The notes under the pieces: model-generated | Told to the model about the DNA's origin: nothing | Databases searched by the model: none | The model's input: only the letters and a program-made list of their open reading frames with translations | Shown: positions 18,949 to 28,361 of the stretch, in pieces | Layout of the letters: the number at the start of each line of letters is the position of its first letter | How positions within the stretch are numbered: the stretch's first letter is position 1 | Assembly (NCBI GenBank): GCA_008729055.1 | Contig: SDUX01000154.1 | Location: 1 to 44,161 of the forward strand | Length of the DNA: 44,161 nt | Direction: 5' to 3' | Origin: Pyropia haitanensis | Taxonomy: Eukaryota; Rhodophyta; Bangiophyceae; Bangiales; Bangiaceae | Made by a program: the position numbers and the translations under genes

Positions 18949-19314
18949 ATGATCCAGATGGAATCCAAGGTGCAGGTTGCCGATAATACCGGTGCCCGCG
19001 TCGCTAAGATGATCGGAGTTATCGGAAAGCGATCCCGCTCCGCCGGTGTCGGTGATGTTATCACAGCTCACATTCGTGAGTCGATTCCGACCGCCAACGT
19101 TAAAAAGGGCGAGGTTGTACGTGCTGTCGTTGTTCGTACCGCTGCCCCGGTTCGGCGTAGCGACGGTTCCGTTCTGCGCTTCGACAACAACGCAATCGTG
19201 ATTATCGACAAAGACAAGAACCCCCGCGGTACCCGTATTTTCGGACCGGTGGCCCGTGAGCTTCGTGAGCAGAATTTCATGAAGATCGTCTCGCTCGCTC
19301 CTGAGGTTCTCTAA
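18949..19314 (+). CDS. rplN: 50S ribosomal protein uL14
   Basis: 121 residues from the ATG at 18949. [29 protein letters not shown] and [20 protein letters not shown] are diagnostic. The frame is open further upstream, but that sequence is the other-frame shadow of rpsQ. Confidence 0.96.
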   Translation: MIQMESKVQVADNTGARVAKMIGVIGKRSRSAGVGDVITAHIRESIPTANVKKGEVVRAVVVRTAAPVRRSDGSVLRFDNNAIVIIDKDKNPRGTRIFGPVARELREQNFMKIVSLAPEVL

Positions 19315-19349
19315 TTTCGGAAACAATTACCTACAACGAGGATTATCTC

Positions 19350-19589
19350 ATGGCTAAGCGAATCAAAACCCATGTTAAGAAAAACGACGAAGTCGTCGTG
19401 ATTTCAGGAAACCACAAAGGTGAGAGCGGTCGCGTTCTCCAGGTGTTCCCTGAAAAAGGTCACGTCCTCGTCGAGGGAGTGCGCATGATCAAGAAGCATG
19501 CCCGCAAATCCCAGGATCGCCCGGAAGGCGGTATCATCGAAAAAGAGGGTCCGATTCACATTTCAAATGTGAAGCTTGCTTCCAACTAA
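19350..19589 (+). CDS. rplX: 50S ribosomal protein uL24
   Basis: 79 residues, intact, with GAGG upstream of the [23 protein letters not shown] (KOW motif), [20 protein letters not shown] and PIHISNVKL are typical. It is slightly short, lacking the C-terminal extension of E. coli uL24. Confidence 0.95.
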   Translation: MAKRIKTHVKKNDEVVVISGNHKGESGRVLQVFPEKGHVLVEGVRMIKKHARKSQDRPEGGIIEKEGPIHISNVKLASN

Positions 19590-19624
19590 TCATTTTCAAT
19601 TAAACCTTCATCAGGAGAAAGGCA

Positions 19625-20208
19625 ATGGAGCCAGCACTGAAAACCATCTACAAGGAAAAGGTTGTTCCCGCACTTCAGGAGAAGTTCGGATACAAAAACG
19701 TCCACCAGATTCCGACCATCCAGAAGTTGTTCTCAACAGTGGCTTCGGTCGCGAGGAAGATCGCAAAGGCGGCTGCCGAGGCAGTGATTCAGGACCTCGG
19801 AAAGATCACGGGACAGCTCCCGGTGGCAACCCGTTCCAAAAATCGCGATTTCAAACTTCAAGCTGCGGGTTGGGGACACAATCGGTGCCCGCGTTACTCT
19901 CCGGAGCGCGCAGATGTGGGAATTTCTCGATCGTTTCATCAATGTGGCTTCTCCGACGATTCGGGACTTTCGCGGTCTTTCCGCCAAATCCTTCGACGGT
20001 CGCGGAAACTACACGGTTGGAATCAGTGACCACACCCATTTTCCCCGAAATCGAAATCGACAAAGTCACCCGCACGATTGGCTTCGACCTCACCGTCGTG
20101 ACCACTGCGGAAACAGACGACGAGGCCCCGTGAGCTTCTCACGGCACTCGGATTCCTTTCCGCAAGCCGGTAGCCAAAGCGGATGCTCCCTCAGAAAGCG
20201 CCGCTTAA
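19625..20208 (+). CDS. rplE: 50S ribosomal protein uL5 (several frame breaks)
   Basis: A strong ribosome-binding site (AGGAGAAAGG) precedes the ATG. Across three frames the pieces give [20 protein letters not shown], a [13 protein letters not shown] stretch, [48 protein letters not shown] and [20 protein letters not shown], i.e. the whole uL5 sequence. At least four indels lie between 19720 and 20140. The stop is at 20206-20208. It binds 5S rRNA. rpsN, which usually comes next, is absent. Confidence 0.92.
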
Positions 20209-20254
20209 TCAAATTTTATAACCACGCCCGTTAACCAGTAAACCACACGGAATT

Positions 20255-20654
20255 ATGGCAGTCGTCAGCGACCCAATCTCAGACTTCCTCACACGCTTCA
20301 AGAACGCCACAATGGCGAAGAAGGAGGAGTTCACTGCGCCCTACTTCGAAGATGAAGGAGCAGATCGCCCGCATCCTCAAAGAGGAAGGATTCATTTGGT
20401 CCTATGAGAAAGTGGGAGAAGGTGCTGAGGCCGTTCTGAAGGCGAAGCCCGATACTCCGGTCAAACGCCCGCACTGAAGAACCTGAAGCGTGTCAGTCGC
20501 CCGGGTTCTTCGCAGCTATGTCGGTGCTGACGAGGTGCCTAAGGTTCTCGGAGGAATGGGTATTGCAATTCTTTCGACTTCCAGAGGAATTATGGCCGGA
20601 CACACGGCCCGGAAAAATAACATTGGCGGGGAACTGCTCGCTCTCGTCTGGTAA
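20255..20654 (+). CDS. rpsH: 30S ribosomal protein uS8 (several frame breaks)
   Basis: Starts [18 protein letters not shown] and ends in the diagnostic block [34 protein letters not shown]. The middle ([33 protein letters not shown]) is in other frames, so at least three indels occur between 20345 and 20570. About 131 residues, the normal length. Confidence 0.9.
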
Positions 20655-20701
20655 GGGGTTATTCCTGCCGGCAAATACCAATTTCAAATCAACCAAGCAT
20701 C

Positions 20702-21239
20702 ATGTCGAGGATAGGAAAACAAGAGATCAGTCTCCCTGAAAGGTGGAGGTCAAAATTGACGATTCGTCAGCTCTTTCCGTTGAAGGTCCGAAGGGCAAGC
20801 TGGAATGGGATCTCCCCATCGGGCTTGAGCTTGAGCAGGAGGACGGAGCGGTCAAAATCACCTGTGATTCGAATGACCGTAAGCTCCGCGCCATGCACGG
20901 AACCGCCCGGAGCCTTATCGCCAACATGGTCGAAGGCGTGTCCAATGGCTTCGTTCGTGAACTCGAGGTGCAGGGCGTTGGTTTTCGTGCTGCGGTTAAA
21001 GGCAAGGATCTGGACCTCAGTCTGGGTTTTTCCCACCCCGTGCTTCACCCGATCCCGGAAGGGCTCACTGTTACGGTCGAAGACAATACAAAAATCAAAG
21101 TCGAAGGTATCGACAAGCAACTCGTCGGTCAGTTCGCTGCTGACGTCCGCTCCTACTATCCGCCTGAGCCTTACAAAGGTAAGGGTTTCGCTACAAGGAC
21201 GAATACGTCCGCCGTAAGCAGGGTAAGAGCGTCAAGTAA
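20702..21239 (+). CDS. rplF: 50S ribosomal protein uL6 (frame breaks at both ends)
   Basis: [14 protein letters not shown], then [25 protein letters not shown] sequence ([20 protein letters not shown]), [20 protein letters not shown] and [14 protein letters not shown] identify uL6. One indel near 20742 follows the N-terminus. Another near 21190 precedes the basic C-terminus ([11 protein letters not shown]). About 178 residues. Confidence 0.93.
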
Positions 21240-21264
21240 TCAACTTTACACACGACATCCAGTC

Positions 21265-21621
21265 ATGAGTCTCTACATTCGCAAGCAAGCCCGGGCCAAG
21301 GTCCGCCGCCGCATCCGGAAGAAAATCTCCGGCACTGCCGAGCGTCCCCGTCTCGCCGTGCACTTCTCCAATCAGAACGTTTACGCGCAGTTGATCGACG
21401 ATCAGAGTGGTCGTACGCTGGCCTCTGCCTCCACCCTGGATAAGGATGCCGGTGCCAAAGGTGCCAATGTCGATTCCGCCACCAAAGTGGGTGAGCTGGT
21501 CGCCAAGCGTGCCAAAGATGCCAAGATCGAAGCAGTCGTCTTTGATCGGGGCGGTTTCCAGTTCCACGGCAAAGTGAAAGCGCTCGCCGATGCTGCGCGC
21601 GAGGCTGGACTCAACTTTTAA
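21265..21621 (+). CDS. rplR: 50S ribosomal protein uL18
   Basis: 118 residues from the ATG at 21265; the frame is open further upstream only because it coincides with rpl[34 protein letters not shown] and [20 protein letters not shown] are diagnostic of this 5S rRNA-binding protein. Confidence 0.95.
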   Translation: MSLYIRKQARAKVRRRIRKKISGTAERPRLAVHFSNQNVYAQLIDDQSGRTLASASTLDKDAGAKGANVDSATKVGELVAKRAKDAKIEAVVFDRGGFQFHGKVKALADAAREAGLNF

Positions 21622-21630
21622 TTTTCGAAA

Positions 21631-22372
21631 ATGAGCGGACGAACCCAAAAACGAAGAAACTCCGAAAGAAGAGGTGACTGAAGAAGTTGCTTCCGCAACG
21701 GATGCTGCCGAAGCAAAAGCGGAGGACACTCCCTCCGTGGAGGCGGTTGAAGAAAAAGCGACACCCGCAGGTGAGGAAAAGCCTGCAGCGGAGGCTTCGG
21801 ATGAAGCTGCGGAGCCGGAGAAATCTGACAAAGTCAAAAAGGCTGAGGAAATTCTCCGTCAGAATGCACCGCGCTCACGCGACGAAGATCTCGAGAACGC
21901 TTTCGAAAAGGTCGTGCACATCAACCGTTGTGCCAAGGTCGTCAAAGGTGGTCGTCGTTTCAGCTTCAGTGCACTTGTTGTCAGCGGTGACCGCGAAGGC
22001 AAAGTTGGCTTTGGATTCGGTAAGGCTCAGGAAGTTGCCGAGTGCATCAAGAAAGCGAGCGAATCCTCCAAGCGTGAAATGGTCAAAGTGGACATCACGG
22101 AAACACCATTCCTCACCGTGTCGTCGGTGAGCACGGTGGAGGCCGCGTTCTCCTTCGCCCCGCTTCGCCGGGAACCGGACTCATTGCCGGTGGCGGCGTT
22201 CGCGCCGTTGTCGAGGCAGCCGGTATCAAGGATGTTCTCGCTAAGGTCGCTCGGCTCGAACAATCCTGCGAACGTTGTGAAAGCAACGCTCAATGCTCTG
22301 GAGCAGCTTCGCTCGAAAGAGGAAATCTATTCCCTTCGCGGCAAGAAGCTTCCTGAAAAGAAATCTCTTTAA
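21631..22372 (+). CDS. rpsE: 30S ribosomal protein uS5 with long acidic N-terminal extension (frame breaks)
   Basis: The core is clear: [68 protein letters not shown] and [20 protein letters not shown]. About 80 residues precede it, rich in Glu and Ala (for example [20 protein letters not shown]), which ordinary uS5 lacks. One indel close to the ATG (near 21642) and two or three more around 22110-22245 break the frame. The extension itself reads through in one frame, so it is real. rpmD, which usually follows, is absent. Confidence 0.92.
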
Positions 22373-22405
22373 CATTCAGCTATTCCGAACGAGGAATTTT
22401 CTATC

Positions 22406-22849
22406 ATGAAATTGCACGAACTTAAACCTACCGAAGGCTCCCGTCATCGCCGCCGCCGTGTCGGTCGCGGAGAGAGCTCCGGGCTTGGAAAGACCTGCGG
22501 TAAAGGACACAAAGGCCAGAAGTCCCGGTCCGGTGCATCAATCCGCCCGAGTTTCGAAGGTGGTCAGATGCCACTCGCCCGCCGTCTCCCGAAAAGGGTT
22601 TCAACAACGCCCAGTTCAAGACGAACTTTGCTATCGTTAATGTTAGCGATCTCGAAGCGAAGTTCTCTGACGGTGACGAAGTCAACGAAGAGTCTCTTCG
22701 TGCCTGCGGCCTCGTCCAGGGCGTTTGCGATGCGGTAAAGGTTCTTGGAAGTGGTGACATTTCCAAAAAACTGACCGTTTCAGTCGACAAGCTCTCTGCG
22801 TCAGCAAAAGAGAAGATCGAAAAGGCTGGTGGAAGGTGCCGAATCGTAA
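22406..22849 (+). CDS. rplO: 50S ribosomal protein uL15 (frame breaks)
   Basis: [40 protein letters not shown] and [19 protein letters not shown] (across an indel near 22590) are diagnostic. The C-terminal part (VVNVSDLE-like region, [29 protein letters not shown]) lies in a second frame. A further indel near 22830 leads to the TAA at 22847-22849. About 147 residues, the normal size. Confidence 0.92.
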
Positions 22850-22864
22850 ACGTCACGATATCCA

Positions 22865-22912
22865 ACCCTTTGCGTCACCGACGTACCTGTTGACGATCGA
22901 CCAAACCTGTTG
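22865..22912. repeat. Possible degraded 22-bp-type cluster between rplO and secY
   Basis: ACCCTTTG at 22865, ACCTGTTG at 22885 and ACCTGTTG at 22905 resemble the ACCCTGTT heptamer with a C lost. The spacing is 20 bp rather than 22. Given the indel-rich sequence here this may be a fifth cluster, or chance. Confidence 0.3.
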
Positions 22913-22947
22913 GGTTCCTGATCTGATATCAATCGCCGACCCCTTCC

Positions 22948-24282
22948 ATGATCTCCGCATTCGCCAACACGTTAAATTCCCGAGCTTCGCTCGCGGATTC
23001 TTTTCACACTTTCTCGTTGTTGTGATCGTCCGCCTTGGAGCCGTGATCACGCTTCCAGGTGTTGACGCGAATGTGCTGAGGATTGGTATGATCAGGTGCA
23101 GCAGCAGTCAAATGATAGCAAGGGCCTTAGCACGTAGCTGGCCCTTTGTAATGTTTTTCAGTGGAGGCGGATCCCAAAACTCGGCGCTGTTTGCCCTGGG
23201 TATCATGCCCCTACATCAGTGCGTCGATTATGATTCAACTGCTCACGGCTGTGGTTCCCTCACTCGGAAGCTCAAGCGTGAAGAAGGCGGGCAGCAAAAG
23301 ATCAGCATGTACACGCGTGTGCTGACGCTGGTGCTTTGTCTATTCCAGGGTTGGATGTTGGCTAAGTCTCTGGTCACGCCGGAGGCAAACCCTTCCTGCG
23401 CGACATCGCTCAAGGTTCGACACGTGAGCTCGTCCCGAACGGCGGAGGGTGGTTCATTCTTTCCACGGTGATCATTATCACGGCGGGAACCATGTTTCCT
23501 GATGTGGCTGGCGACCAGATCACAGAGCGGGGGATTGGTAATGGTGTCTCCATCATTATTACGGTGAACATCATTTACGCCCTGCCCGGTGCGTTGATCC
23601 AGGTTTGGAACACTTACGTTTCCTCTGCCGGTAGTAATCCGCTCCAGTCTTTCAAGCTCGTAGCTCTGATCGCCTTTCTTTTCTTCGTGGTTGCAGCGGT
23701 TATCGCGATTACGCAGGCCAGCGTCGCGTTCCGATCAATTACGCCAAGCAGGTGCGCGGAGGCAAGATGTACGGAGGTCAGTCCCAGCACATGCCTCTGA
23801 AGGTGAATTACGCCGGTGTGATGCCGATCATTTTCGCTCAGGCGATTCTGATGTTCCCGTCCCAGATTCTTGGTTGGGCACTCCCGAATTCCCCGACTGC
23901 TCAGAAATGGGCCATGCTTCTCGGCGGTGGTGGAAGTGGAATGGTTTTCTACTGCCTCACTGGCATTATGATCTTTTTCTTCTCTTATTTCTGGGTGGCG
24001 ACGATGTTTCAGCCGAACCAGATCGCGGATGATCTCAAGAAAAACGGTGGTTACATCCCCGGTGTTCGCCCGGGTAAAGCGACGGCGGAATTTCTTGATC
24101 GCACGATGAGTAGACTCACCTTTGCCGGTGCGATTTTCCTCACGATCATTGCCATCCTGCCTCCGATTTTGCAGTCCATCATGGGAGTTCCGCCGATCGC
24201 GGCCCAGTTCTTTGGTGGCACAGGCCTTCTCATTATGGTGGGTGTGTTGCTCGATGTGATGCGTCAGGTTGAGACCACCTGA
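22948..24282 (+). CDS. secY: Protein translocase subunit SecY (many frame breaks)
   Basis: The ATG at 22948 begins MISAFANTL. VVVIVRLGAVITLPGVDAN follows at the end of TM1, then FFSGGGSQNSALFALGIMP, LKREEGGQQKISMYTRVLTL, TAGTMFPDVAGDQITERGIG, NGVSIIITVNIIYALPGAL, MPLKVNYAGVMPIIFAQAI and DDLKKNGGYIPGVRPGK. This is the ten-TM SecY order ending QVETT. Frame changes occur throughout 22975-23760, with the last 500 bp intact. About 444 residues. Confidence 0.92.
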
Positions 24283-24297
24283 TTCAGCGACACTACG

Positions 24298-24455
24298 ATG
24301 GATTTCTTCGTAAAGGGCGAATTCGCGGACGATTTGATCGTCCCGGAGGCCAGGGCGCCGCTGCAAGCGGAAATCAGATCCTCTGGCTTCTCGTTATTGC
24401 TGCAGTTCTCCTCATCGGTGGAATCGTGGCCTTCCAGATTTCCAAGGGAGGTTGA
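24298..24455 (+). CDS. Small single-pass membrane protein between secY and map
   Basis: About 52 residues: a hydrophilic N-terminus (MDFFVKGEFADDLIVPE), a short Gly/Ala/Ser stretch, one strong membrane helix (ILWLLVIAAVLLIGGIVAFQ) and ISKGG. One base must be missing near 24350 to join the ATG at 24298 with the helix, which stops at the TGA at 24453-24455. The position between translocon and map genes suggests cotranscription. It does not resemble SecE or SecG closely enough to name. Confidence 0.45.
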
Positions 24456-24476
24456 TTTCCGCAACCGGATCACGGC

Positions 24477-25291
24477 ATGGCCAAGCGGAAATCCAGAATC
24501 AATCTTCGCACCGGTAGCGAAGTGGACGGTCTTCGCGAAGCGGGGGCACCTTGCTGCAGATATCCTGCGTCAATGTTCCGAAATGGTTGCTCCCGGCATT
24601 ACCACCGGGGAATTGATGAAGCCGCCGGTGCCATTGATCGAGAAAAGCGGCTGCACCAGTGCGTTTCTCGGCTATCGCGGATTTCCCGTAATATCTGTAT
24701 TTCGACAGACGAGGAAGTGGTGCACGGAATTGGCGGAAAACGGGTTTTGGAAGAGGGAGTGTTGTCAAAATTGACGTCGGCATTCTGACTCCTGCCGGCT
24801 GGATCGGTGACAATGCAAAGACGATTCCTGTAGGGGCTGTTTCGGAAGAGGCGGAGTCTCTCCTCGCTGCTACCGAGGAGTCATTGTATGTGGCAATTGA
24901 TCATGCCAGGCCTGGAGAGCTGCTTTCTGAACTGTGCCGTTCGGTGGAGAAATCCGTCCAGGTTCACGGGTATACGGTAGTGAAGCAGTTTGTAGGACAC
25001 GGTGTCGGCAGGGAGCTGCACGAAGAGCCCCAGGTGCCGAACTACTGGGATGACGTGGAAATGCGAAATCGCCGGTTCAAAAATCCAAAGCTCCGGCCCG
25101 GGATGGTCCTTGCGATTGAACCGATGGTGAATGCCGGAACGGATGACGTGAGAATTCTCGACGATGACTGGACGGTCATTACAGCCGACCGGAAGCTTTC
25201 GGCTCATTTTGAGCACACCGTTCTCGTCACGGAGGGTGATCCGGAAATTCTTACACCCCGAGTACGTAGCTTTGAGCCCGCCGGCGTCTGA
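24477..25291 (+). CDS. map: Methionine aminopeptidase type I (frame breaks in the N-terminal half)
   Basis: Removes the initiator methionine from nascent proteins. The pieces read EVDGLREAGALAADILRQCS-like sequence, GYRGFPGNICISTDEEVVHG, then VVKIDVGILTPAGWIGDNAK (metal-binding Asp pair), VVKQFVGHGVGRELHEEPQV (metal-binding His), LRPGMVLAIEPMVNAGTD (Glu) and LSAHFEHTVLVTEGDPEILT (final Glu). All metal ligands are present. Three or so indels lie between 24540 and 24765; from 24884 the frame is unbroken. About 271 residues, typical for type I. Confidence 0.93.
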
Positions 25292-25551
25292 GACGCAGCG
25301 GATACCCGAACGAATCCGCGTTTTGCCAAAACTTTGTAAAAATTACCCAAAAAATGAAAACATTCCCGGAAACACCGGTTGCGAAAAGCGGAATCTGTGA
25401 TACCAATTCCGTCCTCGCGCCCGATTTCGGGGAGAGGGGCTTGCGCACGGGTGAGGAAAGGCCGTTCAACGGCTGAAATTTGATCGCCGGAAACGGACAT
25501 TCGATACCACCTCATACCCCGAACCAAAGACCAACAATCTATATTGTACCG
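25292..25551. other. Intergenic region between map and rpmJ
   Basis: No gene is seen, and infA, which often sits here, is absent. A weak terminator-like stem (GCGGAT at 25298-25303, ATCCGC at 25314-25319, then four T after one G) follows map. A poor promoter match (TTGCGA at 25379, 16 bp, TACCAA) could start the rpmJ-rpsM-rpsK-rpsD part. Neither is strong. Confidence 0.3.
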
Positions 25552-25665
25552 ATGAAAGTTAGGCCTTCTGTCAAAAGACTTTGCAGCGACTGTCGCATTA
25601 TCAAGCGGCACGGGGTGCTTCGTGTAATTTGCAAAAACCCGCGTCATAAGCAGCGGCAGGGATAA
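25552..25665 (+). CDS. rpmJ: 50S ribosomal protein bL36
   Basis: 37 residues from the ATG at 25552: [20 protein letters not shown] continues with [15 protein letters not shown]. The zinc ligands CxxC and C...H are present, so this is the zinc-containing form. It precedes rpsM as usual. Confidence 0.95.
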   Translation: MKVRPSVKRLCSDCRIIKRHGVLRVICKNPRHKQRQG

Positions 25666-25694
25666 CCTGAAATCCACTTTCACTATTTTACGAC

Positions 25695-26063
25695 ATGGCA
25701 CGTTTACTTGGAGTTGAAATTCCCAACGAGAAGCGCATCGAGGCATCGCTTCCCTACATTTTTGGAATCGGTCGCAAGACCGCTACAAAGATTCTCGAAG
25801 AGGCCGGGGTGGACAAAGACATCCGCACCGGTGAGCTTTCCGATGAACAGCTGGGTAAGATTGCAAACGCGATTACCAGCGGCGGTGTTATGATCGAGGG
25901 TGATCTTCGCCGTGAAATTCAGGGACACATGAAGCGGATTGCTTCCATTAACTGCTACCGTGGTTATCGTCACCGTCGCGGTCTCCCTGTTCGCGGTCAG
26001 CGCACTTCCACCAATGCACGCACTCGCAAAGGGAAGCGCAAGACGGTTGGCGTAGTTCGCTAA
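25695..26063 (+). CDS. rpsM: 30S ribosomal protein uS13
   Basis: 122 residues, intact. MARLLGVEIPNEKRIEASLP, YIFGIGRKTATKILEEAGVD and the basic C-terminus RGLPVRGQRTSTNARTRKGK are diagnostic of this 30S head protein that contacts P-site tRNA. Confidence 0.97.
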   Translation: MARLLGVEIPNEKRIEASLPYIFGIGRKTATKILEEAGVDKDIRTGELSDEQLGKIANAITSGGVMIEGDLRREIQGHMKRIASINCYRGYRHRRGLPVRGQRTSTNARTRKGKRKTVGVVR

Positions 26064-26104
26064 CGGAAGTGCTCATAGGTAAAATTTTGATCCGGTAACT
26101 TACG

Positions 26105-26712
26105 ATGGCTGAAGAAGAAAAACCCGAAGAGGTGGAAGAAAATGACGCCGCTCCTGTAGCGGAAACCACCGAAGAAGCTCCTGCTGCCGAGGCGGCAAAA
26201 GAAGAGGCTCCCGCTGCTCAAGCTGAGGAAGCAGCCCCCGCCACTGAAGATGCGGAAGAGAAGAAGGAGAAAGAGAAGCCACGCACGGCAGAAGATATTT
26301 TCCTCGAGCTGGAAGGTGCAGAAGGTTCGGAAGCTCCCAAGGTTCTCAAGGCGAAGGGTTCGAAAAATATCGCCGTAGGGATCGTGCACGTTCAGGCCTC
26401 TTTAACAACACGATTGTGACAGTCGCGGATCCGAATGGAAATGTGATCGGATGGTCAAGTGCAGGTAAGATGGGATTCCGTGGATCACGGAAGAGCACGG
26501 CATATGCCTCCCAATTGGTTGCTCAGGACGCTTGCCGTCAGGCAATGGCACACGGCCTGAAGCAGGCGGAAGTTCGAGTGAAGGGTCCGGGCGCCGGACG
26601 CGAATCCGCTGTCCGTGCCGTTCAGGGGCTCGGTATCGAGGTTTCATCGATCAAGGATGTGACTCCCGTTCCTCACAACGGATGTCGTCCCAAGAAAGCC
26701 CGTCGAGTCTAA
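26105..26712 (+). CDS. rpsK: 30S ribosomal protein uS11 with acidic N-terminal extension (one frame break)
   Basis: The core is uS11: [20 protein letters not shown] across the join, [20 protein letters not shown] and [19 protein letters not shown], ending [12 protein letters not shown]. Before it lie about 80 residues of Glu/Ala/Pro-rich sequence ([20 protein letters not shown] and on), where ordinary uS11 has about 15 basic residues. One indel near 26395 breaks the core; the extension is in a single clean frame with an ATG at 26105. Confidence 0.94.
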
Positions 26713-26730
26713 TTTTATCCCTTTCCTATC

Positions 26731-27342
26731 ATGGCAAGACAAACCGGTCCAACCGACAGAATCAGTCGCCGCTACGGCGTGCCTCTTTTTGGCCCCTCAA
26801 AAGCTCTTGAGCGCCGCCCTTACCCTCCCGGCCAGCATGGTGCCCGCGGAGCCCGGCGCAAGCAAAGTGACTACTCAATCGCTCTTGGAGAGAAGCAGAA
26901 GCTTCGCCTTCAGTATGGAGTGATGGAAAAGCAGTTCCGCCGTTACTTTGCGGAAGCACAGCGTCGCCGCGGAATTACCGGTGATATTCTGGTGCAGCTC
27001 CTGGAAACTCGCCTCGACAATGTTGTTTACCGTCTTGGTCTTGGCAACACCCGTCGTGCCGCCCGCCAGTTTGTAAACCACGGACACGTCACCGTTAATG
27101 GTCAGCGCGTAGATATTCCTTCCTACTGTGTGAAGCCCGGAGATAAGATTGAAGTGGCAAGCGCGCAGCGTTCCCAGCAGCTCGGTCTCCGTGCTGTTGA
27201 TCTCACCACGGCCCGCCCTGTGCTGGATTGGCTTACTTTTGACAGTGAGAACCTCGCGGGAACGGTGGATCGTCTTCCTGAAGCTGACGAGATTGACACC
27301 ATGGTCAACGTTCAGTTGGTGGTTGAGCTTTACTCACGTTAA
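26731..27342 (+). CDS. rpsD: 30S ribosomal protein uS4
   Basis: 203 residues, intact. RRYGVPLFGPSKALERRPYP, KQKLRLQYGVMEKQFRRYFA and the S4 RNA-binding domain (RLDNVVYRLGLGNTRRAARQ, VNHGHVTVNGQRVDIPSY) identify it. Normally rpoA and rplQ follow; here a terminator follows instead. Confidence 0.97.
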   Translation: MARQTGPTDRISRRYGVPLFGPSKALERRPYPPGQHGARGARRKQSDYSIALGEKQKLRLQYGVMEKQFRRYFAEAQRRRGITGDILVQLLETRLDNVVYRLGLGNTRRAARQFVNHGHVTVNGQRVDIPSYCVKPGDKIEVASAQRSQQLGLRAVDLTTARPVLDWLTFDSENLAGTVDRLPEADEIDTMVNVQLVVELYSR

Positions 27343-27366
27343 TCTTAACAGGTTTCTCCGCAATGA

Positions 27367-27409
27367 TGTGACCTTCGGCGTTCCCGCGATGTCCGAATGT
27401 CACATTTTT
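27367..27409 (+). terminator. Intrinsic terminator after rpsD
   Basis: A 12-bp stem with one mismatch (TGTGACCTTCGG at 27367-27378, CCGAATGTCACA at 27393-27404) and a 14-nt loop, followed at once by five T. It closes the ribosomal cluster. Confidence 0.65.
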
Positions 27410-27434
27410 GTTTATAAGGAAAAAGCCCTTTAGA

Positions 27435-27463
27435 TTTCCACAGGTCTTCCCTACCTTTATACT
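27435..27463 (+). promoter_or_regulatory. Candidate sigma-70 promoter
   Basis: TTTCCA (27435-27440), then 17 bp and TATACT (27458-27463), between the rpsD terminator and the secreted HtrA-like gene that starts 36 bp downstream. The -10 is good and the -35 partial. Confidence 0.35.
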
Positions 27464-27498
27464 TTTCTTCCCGACACCCCCCTATTTCCTCTGATCAA

Positions 27499-28291
27499 AT
27501 GAAGCTCGGCCGATTTTTCACTCTACTGTTCCTGATCACCTTTTTCTTTTCAGGATTTTCCCATTCTCAGGAAGATGATGCGGTTAAAGCCCGTGAGCTT
27601 CTGGAAAAATACAAAGCATCGCTTGTCGTTATTACGGTGAAAGGAAAGCTGATCGCCACAACATCCGGCGACCCGCTCCCTGAGCGTGAGCAGCAACGCC
27701 GAACTCTTGGTGTGACGATCGGTGATGACGGTCTTGTCGTAGTATCTAATTCTGCCATCGATGCCAGTCTCGGGCTCGCCGGTCAGCAGGCAAAAATGGA
27801 ATCGAATGTGGTTACGATCAAAACTGCCAAATCGGAATTTACCGATGTTGAGATCAGTTACGGGGATTCTTCGCTCCTTCACGGAAAGGTGGTGCGTCAG
27901 GATCCTGAGGCTGACATCGCTTTCATTATGCCTGATTCAGCCGAGGCAAAAGCGCTTAACAAGACCTTCTCTTACGTCGACCTCTCCCAGTTTGCTGCGA
28001 CGGGCGCAGGAGGCGGATAAAGTTGTAGGGCTTTCGCGATCTTCTGCAGTCTATGGCTACATGCCTACTGTCGTTATGGGGCGCGTCACGGGGGTCTACA
28101 AAGGGGACCGCACGTTCTTTGTCACGGATGCCGGAACCGCGCAGGGGATTCCCGTTTTCACACTGGAAGGCAAGCCGGTCGGGCTCACCGTAGTTCGTAT
28201 CATTGATGGAAATCCCTCCGGAGTTCTCGGAACTTTGTCAGCAGGGTCCATTCAGGTGATGGCAAACCTCGCTCGCGAAGCAGCAAAATAG
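27499..28291 (+). CDS. Secreted HtrA/trypsin-like protein without visible catalytic residues (one frame break)
   Basis: About 263 residues with a signal peptide (residues 1-23, apolar FFTLLFLITFFFSGFS). The pattern follows HtrA-type proteases: YKASLVVITVKGK, LGVTIGDDGLVVVSNSAIDA (position of the usual GSGV...TNxHV), DPEADIAFIMP (position of DLAvLkv) and GTAQGIPVFTLEGKPVGLTV (position of GNSGGPVF...). The catalytic His and the GNSGG Ser are both replaced. The mapping to HtrA is inferred from spacing and pattern, not from an alignment. One indel near 28010 separates the C-terminal part. It has its own promoter candidate and terminator. Confidence 0.6.
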
Positions 28292-28314
28292 TTTCTGCCT
28301 TCCCGCTTTTTTAC

Positions 28315-28348
28315 GCCGGTTGCTCTTCCCAGGGTAGCCGGCTTTTTT
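28315..28348 (+). terminator. Intrinsic terminator after the HtrA-like gene
   Basis: An 11-bp stem including G-T pairs (GCCGGTTGCTC at 28315-28325, GGGTAGCCGGC at 28332-28342) with a 6-nt loop and six T immediately after. Confidence 0.7.
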
Positions 28349-28361
28349 ATATCCCCAATCT

